This document shows, one piece after another, positions 1 through 4,527 of a DNA stretch of 7,067 nt. The DNA is from Labilithrix luteola (lineage in GTDB: Bacteria; Myxococcota_A; Polyangia; Polyangiales; Polyangiaceae). Location of the stretch: assembly GCA_026225435.1 (NCBI GenBank), contig JAMFST010001150.1, forward strand, positions 1-7,067, in the 5' to 3' direction. The notes below the pieces were generated by a model that made no database searches, had not been told where the DNA came from, and worked only from the letters and a program-made list of their open reading frames with translations. A program made the translations under genes and the position numbers. Position 1 is the stretch's first letter. Each line of letters begins with the position of its first letter.

Positions 1-352
1 GGTCCTGCTCGGTCACCTCGGTCAGCGGTGCGTGGTGCGAGGTGCCGGCGTTGTTGACCAGGTAGTCGATGCGGTCGGCGCCGAGCGTCTCGAGCGCCTG
101 GTGCACCGCGGGGACGAAGGCGTCGAAGGTGGCGCTCTTGCCGGTGTCGAGCTGGAGAGCGACGGCGCCGGCGCCGGCTTCGCGGGCGAGCCCCGTGACC
201 TTCTCGGCGGCTGCCTGATCCGCGCGGTAGGTGAAGATGGAGTCGACTCCGCGGCGCGCGAGCGCGAGCACGGTGTTGCGACCGATGCCGCGGCTGCCGC
301 CGGTGATGAGGGCGATCGGCTTCGAGGAAGTGGCTGAGCTTTCGTTCGACAT
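1..352 (-). CDS. SDR-family NAD(P)-dependent oxidoreductase, partial (N-terminal 117 residues)
   Basis: Reads from an ATG at 352 down to the window edge, so the catalytic Ser/Tyr-x-x-x-Lys half is not visible. What is visible is a classical Rossmann-fold SDR N-terminus. After about 12 polar residues comes strand 1 and the dinucleotide loop TGGSRGIG (residues 17-24), then a second strand ending in TYR (41-43), LDT (68-70) at the usual adenine-contact position, and the structural NNAG motif (100-103). Arg21 in the glycine loop and Arg43 after strand 2 are the pattern usually seen in NADPH-preferring members. Closest in style to 3-oxoacyl-ACP reductase/FabG-like and glucose-dehydrogenase-like SDRs; the substrate cannot be told from this half. 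The ATG is supported by an AAGGAG just upstream. It is divergent from an AraC-type regulator that is its probable controller. The family call is firm, the specific activity unknown. Confidence 0.93.
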   Translation of the reverse strand, partial: MSNESSATSSKPIALITGGSRGIGRNTVLALARRGVDSIFTYRADQAAAEKVTGLAREAGAGAVALQLDTGKSATFDAFVPAVHQALETLGADRIDYLVNNAGTSHHAPLTEVTEQD

Positions 353-459
353 GGGGCTCCTTGGCGTGAGGGGAGCCTGCAAGCTACGGTCAGGGGCGCG
401 CCTGCGGAATGCCGGAACCCGACCCGTTCCTGCCTGATCCTGCTCGGTGCGCCCCCACC
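353..459. promoter_or_regulatory. Divergent control region between the SDR and AraC-family genes
   Basis: About 107 bp separate the two divergent starts, or 56 bp if the regulator starts at 409. Two small inverted repeats are visible: GGCTCC-N11-GGAGCC at 355-377 and GGAAC-N7-GTTCC at 414-430. A weak sigma70-like match, TTGGCG (361-366), 18 nt, TACGGT (385-390), points toward the regulator. AraC-family proteins usually bind direct repeats, so the inverted repeats may belong to another factor or be chance in GC-rich DNA. That the region holds the promoters is inferred from gene layout; individual sites are tentative. Confidence 0.4.
357..362 (-). promoter_or_regulatory. Shine-Dalgarno site of the SDR gene
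   Basis: On the minus strand AAGGAG lies 4 nt before the ATG at 352. The spacing is on the short side, but it is the clearest ribosome-binding site in the window and supports that start. It overlaps the left arm of the small inverted repeat at 355-377. Confidence 0.55.
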
Positions 460-1365
460 ATGCCGGATCCGCTCCTCGACGCCGTCGCCCGTTACACCGC
501 CACGCACCCGGGCCCCAACCCGTACCTGACGGCGATGAACGGGGTCGTCGTGCTGCGCTCGGAGAGGCCGAACGCGCCGACGCACAGGTTGATGCGACCC
601 GCGCTCTGCGTGGTTCTGCAGGGGGCGAAGCACGCCACCTTCGGCGAGCGACGGCTCGAGTATCGCGCGGGGCAGGCGCTCCTCGTCGGGCTGGACATGC
701 CCGCGCTCGGGCGCGTCGTCGAGGCGACGCCGGAGGAGCCGATGCTCGGCCTGATCCTCGAGCTCGATCTGGCGGTGATGAGCGACGTGCTCGGGGCGCT
801 CGATACGCCGCCGCGGTCGAGCGGCAGCGGCACCGACACGACCCGCGGCGCCTTCGTCATCGACGTCTCCGGGCCGCTGGCCGACTGCGTGCTGCGGATG
901 GTGCGGCTCACGGAGACGCCGCGCGCGATTCCCATCCTCTACCCGGCCATCATGCGCGAGCTCTGTTACTGGCTCCTCGCCGGGCCGCACGGCGCCGAGG
1001 TCGCGCGGATCGTGCTGGCGAATCACCACGCGCACGGAGTCGTCGCCGCGATCCACGCGCTGCGCGATCGCTTCACCGAGCCGCTGCGCATCGAGGAGCT
1101 GGCGAAGAAGGCGCACCTGAGCACCTCGGCGTTCCACCGCCAGTTCAAGGCGCTGACCTCGATGACGCCGCTCCAGTACCAGAAGCAGCTGCGGCTGATG
1201 CAGGCGCGGCGCCTCATGCTCGCCGACGCGGCCAACGTGGAGACGGCCGCCTTCGAGGTCGGCTACGAGAGCGCCTCGCAGTTCAGCCGCGAGTACGCGC
1301 GCATGTTCGGTGCGCCGCCGCGCCGCCACGTGGCGACGCTTCTTGCTCCCGCTGACGGCTCATGA
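460..1365 (+). CDS. AraC-family transcriptional regulator with AraC_N (YqhC-like) sensor domain
   Basis: A 301-residue one-component regulator. Residues about 1-150 match the AraC-type N-terminal domain (PF06719 style): an opening LLDAVARYTATHPGPNPYL, a segment running from the RSERP motif to VVLQGAKHATFG, then YRAGQALLVGLDMP and ATPEEPMLGL. The C-terminal DNA-binding domain has two helix-turn-helices: HTH1 around 209-236 (IEELAKKAHLSTSAFHRQFK) and HTH2 around 260-284, containing the family signature VGYESASQFSREYARMFGAP. Relatives such as E. coli YqhC control an adjacent, often divergent, oxidoreductase gene, so the SDR at 1-352 is the likely target. The ATG at 460 is preferred because family homology begins there. 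An in-frame ATG at 409 would add a proline-rich 17-residue leader, and neither start has a good ribosome-binding site. The inducer is not predictable. The gene ends 14 bp from the convergent dacB stop. Confidence 0.93.
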   Translation: MPDPLLDAVARYTATHPGPNPYLTAMNGVVVLRSERPNAPTHRLMRPALCVVLQGAKHATFGERRLEYRAGQALLVGLDMPALGRVVEATPEEPMLGLILELDLAVMSDVLGALDTPPRSSGSGTDTTRGAFVIDVSGPLADCVLRMVRLTETPRAIPILYPAIMRELCYWLLAGPHGAEVARIVLANHHAHGVVAAIHALRDRFTEPLRIEELAKKAHLSTSAFHRQFKALTSMTPLQYQKQLRLMQARRLMLADAANVETAAFEVGYESASQFSREYARMFGAPPRRHVATLLAPADGS

Positions 1366-1379
1366 CCTCCGACGATAGC

Positions 1380-2924
1380 TCAGTGGCGGCGTGCGGCGCT
1401 CACCGCTTCCACGAAGGAATCGATCGCCGCGCGCGCGCCGCTCACTTTTCCGGGGATGTGGTTCACCAGGATGGAGAAGGCGACCGGGCTGCCGCTGTCG
1501 CCGGTGAGCACGTACCCGCTGAGCGCGGCGGTGTCCTCGAGGGTGCCGGTCTTGGCGCGGATGTCCTTGGCCTGCCGGTGCGAGGCGAAGCGCCCGTGCA
1601 AGGTGCCGTCGACGCCGCCGATGGCGAGCTGCGCGACGAACTCCGGCTGGATGGCCGGATCGCGCCAGGCGCTGCGCAGGAGCGACACCACGCTGGCGGT
1701 GGTGACCCGGTTGGAGTCGAAGAGCCCCGAGCCGTTCTTGATGACCATCCCGGGATCGCTCGCGCCGTTGCGTTCGAGCCAGCGCATCACCAGTGCGGCC
1801 CCGTCGGCGCTCCTGGCCGGCCGCTTCTGCGCCTCGCCGCCGAGCGACTTGAGGACCATCTCGGCGTAGAAGTTGTCGCTCTTCTTTCCCAGCTCGTAGA
1901 GCAGCGTCGAGAGCGGCGCCGACTCGTGCTGCGCGAGCACCACGACGTGGCTGGAGGGTGCCGACGCAGCGTCGCTGGTGACCGCCCCCTTGAAGGAGAT
2001 GCCCGCCTCGGTGAGCAGCTGCTTCACCACGTAGCCGGCGAGCAAGGTCGGATCCTCGACCCGGCGCGTGTAGCGAACCAGGTGCGCGTCCTCGCCGATG
2101 GTGCCGGACAGCTTGGCGTTGAGGCGGTGGTCGCCGGGTGAGAGATCGAGGATGACGTGATCGCCACCACCGCTGTCGGTGCGGACGGCGCCGTCGATGT
2201 CGACGAAGCCGGGCGGGTCGAAGCTGGCCGAGGCGACGTTGCCGGAGACGCCGGGGCGGATGGACAGCGTCACGGTGTTCTCGTCGACCGAGACCGCGGC
2301 GACCGGCGCGCGGAACGGCGCCCACTCGTTCGGCTGCTGCTCGAAGGCCGGCGGGGTGGTCTCGCCGTCGAAGAAGCGCTGGTCGACCACCAGGTCCCCC
2401 TCGACGCGGCGGATCCCGCGCGCCTTCAGCTCGGCGACCAGGCCGGCGAGATCGTCGCGAGTGAGCGAGGGGTCGCCGAAGCCGCGGAGGATCAGCGGCC
2501 CGGTGACGGCCCCTTCCTTGGCGACGCCGTTCAGGCTGGTCACGAAGCGGTGATCGCCCCGCAGCGTCGCCAGGGCCACCGCCGCGGTGTACAGCTTGGC
2601 GTTCGAGGCCGGATTCATGAGAGCGTGAGCGCCGTGCGCGGCCAGGTACCGACCCGAAGCGACGTCCATCACGGCGACGGAGATCTGCCCGCCGGAGAGC
2701 GACGGCGTGTTGACCAGCCGGCGGACCGCCTCGGCGAGCGGCGAGGCGGGATCGACCTGCGGATCGGCGGCGACCGGGGTTCCCCCAGCGGGAGCGGCCG
2801 GCGCAGCCGGAGCCGGCGGTGCGCTCGCGGGGGGATCGGCGATGCTGGTCCGGGGCGCGAGCGCCAGCGTGGAGACGAACGCCGCGACGAGCACGGGCGC
2901 GAGGACGGAGCGGCGGCGAATCAC
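1380..2924 (-). CDS. dacB: D-alanyl-D-alanine carboxypeptidase/endopeptidase, PBP4 family (peptidase S13)
   Basis: A 514-residue periplasmic penicillin-binding protein of low-molecular-mass class C. It cleaves the terminal D-Ala of stem peptides and/or D-Ala-mDAP crosslinks in peptidoglycan. All three serine-transpeptidase-fold motifs are present: SxxK as SNAK (Ser107, Lys110, in NPASNAKLYTAAV), SxN as SDN (349-351, in GKKSDNFYAEMVLKSLG) and KTG (458-460, in RAKTGTLEDTAALSGY). The S13 NGSGL motif is at 397-401. The roughly 200 residues between SxxK and SxN fit the extra domains typical of PBP4; E. coli PBP4 is 477 residues. The N-terminus is a signal peptide (MIRRR, hydrophobic core, likely cleavage near SIA-D at 29/30) followed by an Ala/Pro-rich linker to about residue 58. 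The GTG at 2924 is chosen because it directly precedes the RRR n-region; the ribosome-binding site is weak. Divergent from the peptide-binding lipoprotein gene. Confidence 0.95.
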   Translation of the reverse strand: MIRRRSVLAPVLVAAFVSTLALAPRTSIADPPASAPPAPAAPAAPAGGTPVAADPQVDPASPLAEAVRRLVNTPSLSGGQISVAVMDVASGRYLAAHGAHALMNPASNAKLYTAAVALATLRGDHRFVTSLNGVAKEGAVTGPLILRGFGDPSLTRDDLAGLVAELKARGIRRVEGDLVVDQRFFDGETTPPAFEQQPNEWAPFRAPVAAVSVDENTVTLSIRPGVSGNVASASFDPPGFVDIDGAVRTDSGGGDHVILDLSPGDHRLNAKLSGTIGEDAHLVRYTRRVEDPTLLAGYVVKQLLTEAGISFKGAVTSDAASAPSSHVVVLAQHESAPLSTLLYELGKKSDNFYAEMVLKSLGGEAQKRPARSADGAALVMRWLERNGASDPGMVIKNGSGLFDSNRVTTASVVSLLRSAWRDPAIQPEFVAQLAIGGVDGTLHGRFASHRQAKDIRAKTGTLEDTAALSGYVLTGDSGSPVAFSILVNHIPGKVSGARAAIDSFVEAVSAARRH

Positions 2925-2990
2925 GGGAGCGGGCTTACCCCGTCCGCCCGGGCGCGAGAAGCGAGCCGGTTCTCCCGGCTCCTGCCGCTC
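2925..2990. promoter_or_regulatory. Divergent dacB / substrate-binding-protein intergenic region with palindromes
   Basis: Only 66 bp lie between the dacB GTG and the best available start of the next gene. The region holds a 10-bp palindrome, CGCCCGGGCG (2945-2954), and a perfect 7-bp inverted repeat, GAGCCGG / CCGGCTC, with a TTCTC loop (2963-2981). The latter could be an operator or an RNA hairpin just before the plus-strand start. No convincing -35/-10 pair is visible on either strand. Part of this region (about 2949-2990) may itself be coding: its plus-strand frame reads like the basic n-region of the downstream lipoprotein. Confidence 0.35.
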
Positions 2991-4478
2991 TTGCTCGCGC
3001 TCGTCCCGCTTGCACTGTCGCTCGCGTCGTGCGCGCGACCGGCGACGACGACGAGCGATCCCTCGCGCCCTCTCGAGCTGCTCGTCATCACCGAGCCGGA
3101 GACGCTCGACCCGCGCTTCGCCACCGAGGCGGTCGGCTTGCGCGTGAGCCGCCTGCTCCACGCGGGGCTGACGCGCCTCGACCCGGAGACCTCGGCGCCG
3201 GTGCCGTACCTCGCCGAGTCGTGGCGCTGGGACGATCCGCTCACCTTGCGGGTAACGCTGCGACCGGGGCTCCACTTCCACGAAGGGGCGCCCTTCGAGT
3301 CGGCGGACGTGGCCGCGACGCTCGCCGCGTTCGCCTCGCCCCAGGTCGCCTCGCGGCACGCGCGCATCGTCGAGCCGATCGCCCGGGTGGAGACCGACGG
3401 ACCGCTGGCGGTCATCGTGCACCTTTCGCGCCCGCACGCGACCTTGCTGAGCGATCTCGAGCTGCCGATCCTGCGGCGCGACCAGGCGGCGCGTCCGGCG
3501 TCAGCCGGCGACGATCTCGACGGCCTCGGCCCGTATCGCCTCACCCGGCGCACCACCGGCGATCTTCACCTCGAGCCGACCACCGGCGGCGCGATGGACG
3601 CGCACCACGCCGTCGAGGTGCGCACCGTGCACGACGAGAACGCGCGCGCGCTGCGGCTCGAGAGCGGCGCCGCCGACGTGGCGGTGAACACGGTGAGCCC
3701 CACGCTGCTGCCGGCCTTCGATCACGCTCCGGTCCACATCGTCGCCCGCGCCGGAGCCAACCTCACCTACCTGCTCACCCGCAGCGACGAGGGGCCGCTC
3801 GCCGACGTGCGCGTGCGCCAGGCGATCGCGCTCGGGATCGATCGCCAGCTCCTCGCGCAGACGCTCCTCGGCGATCACGCGACCGTCGCCGGCAGCCTGT
3901 TCCCGCCGGGGCACTGGGCGCACGGCAGCACCGAGCCGGGCGCCTTCACCCGCGACGTCCCGCGAGCGCGCGCGCTCCTGGCCGAGGCCGGGCTCGCCGG
4001 CGGTCTCTCGCTCGATCTGCTCACCTCCACCGATCGCCTGCGCCGCTCGCTCGCCACCGCCATGGCGCAGGAGCTCGAGGAGATCGGGCTGCACGTCACC
4101 GTCGTCCCTCTCGAGCTCGGTACCTTGCTGGCGCGGCTCACCGCCGGCGACTTCCAGCTGGGCGCGCTGCAGATCCCCGAGCTCGCCGAGCCCAACGTGC
4201 TGCGCGTCTTCCTCGCCTCGGCCAGCATCCCGCCCAACGGCGCCAACCGCGGCCGCGTGCGCGACGCGGAGATCGATCGGCTGCTCGACGAGGGGGATCG
4301 CCAGGCCGATCTGGCCGCCCGCCAGCCCATCTACGCGCAGCTCGACGCGCGCCTCTTCGATCGGCTGTGGATCGTGCCGTTGTGGCACGAAGATCAGGTG
4401 GCGCTGGTGTCACCGCGTGCGAGCGGCTTCGTGCCGAGCCGCGAGGGGCGCCTGCTCGGGCTCGCTGCGATTCCCTGA
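2991..4478 (+). CDS. ABC transporter substrate-binding lipoprotein, family 5 (peptide/opine-type, SBP_bac_5)
   Basis: About 495 residues from the TTG at 2991. Family-5 features run in order: ITEPETLDP (33-41), RLLHAGLTRLDPE, YLAESWRW, LRVTLRPGLHFHEGAPF with SADVAATL, GLGPYRLTR, and the late signature DVRVRQAIALGIDRQ (272-286) followed by LFPPG. The C-terminus IVPLWHEDQVALV is typical of complete family members. These proteins capture di- and oligopeptides or similar solutes in the periplasm for an ABC permease; no permease or transporter ATPase gene is in the window. A lipobox LASC (Cys at 3030-3032) indicates a lipid-anchored protein. The start is the problem. From the TTG the signal peptide has only 13 residues before Cys and no basic n-region, whereas the open frame just upstream (2949-2978) encodes RAREASRFSR, which looks like the true n-region but has no NTG codon. 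The body is secure, the start uncertain. The stop lies 49 bp before the ATPase gene, so co-transcription is possible. Confidence 0.9.
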   Translation: MLALVPLALSLASCARPATTTSDPSRPLELLVITEPETLDPRFATEAVGLRVSRLLHAGLTRLDPETSAPVPYLAESWRWDDPLTLRVTLRPGLHFHEGAPFESADVAATLAAFASPQVASRHARIVEPIARVETDGPLAVIVHLSRPHATLLSDLELPILRRDQAARPASAGDDLDGLGPYRLTRRTTGDLHLEPTTGGAMDAHHAVEVRTVHDENARALRLESGAADVAVNTVSPTLLPAFDHAPVHIVARAGANLTYLLTRSDEGPLADVRVRQAIALGIDRQLLAQTLLGDHATVAGSLFPPGHWAHGSTEPGAFTRDVPRARALLAEAGLAGGLSLDLLTSTDRLRRSLATAMAQELEEIGLHVTVVPLELGTLLARLTAGDFQLGALQIPELAEPNVLRVFLASASIPPNGANRGRVRDAEIDRLLDEGDRQADLAARQPIYAQLDARLFDRLWIVPLWHEDQVALVSPRASGFVPSREGRLLGLAAIP

Positions 4479-4527
4479 ATCGGAGGCACCGGCTCATCTT
4501 TCTCAACTAGCGACCGTACCCATAAGG

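Noticed and set aside
2157..2990. Long plus-strand extension of the substrate-binding protein reading frame back to an ATG at 2157
   Set aside because: It lies antisense to dacB, is Arg/Gly/Asp-rich low-complexity translation typical of the shadow of a GC-rich gene, and would bury the signal peptide and lipobox in the middle of the protein.
2925..3437. Minus-strand extension of dacB to an ATG at 3437
   Set aside because: The added 171 residues are Arg-rich antisense translation of the substrate-binding gene, and the signal peptide beginning at the GTG at 2924 marks the true N-terminus.
4482..4486. GGAGG between the substrate-binding and ATPase genes as a ribosome-binding site
   Set aside because: No start codon follows at usable spacing; the ATPase GTG is 41 nt downstream, and the frame after the nearest ATC ends within five codons.
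4417..4527. ATG at 4417 as the start of the ATPase
   Set aside because: It would overlap the end of the substrate-binding gene by 62 bp and add a non-homologous Arg/Ala/Ser-rich leader; the GTG at 4528 is cleaner.
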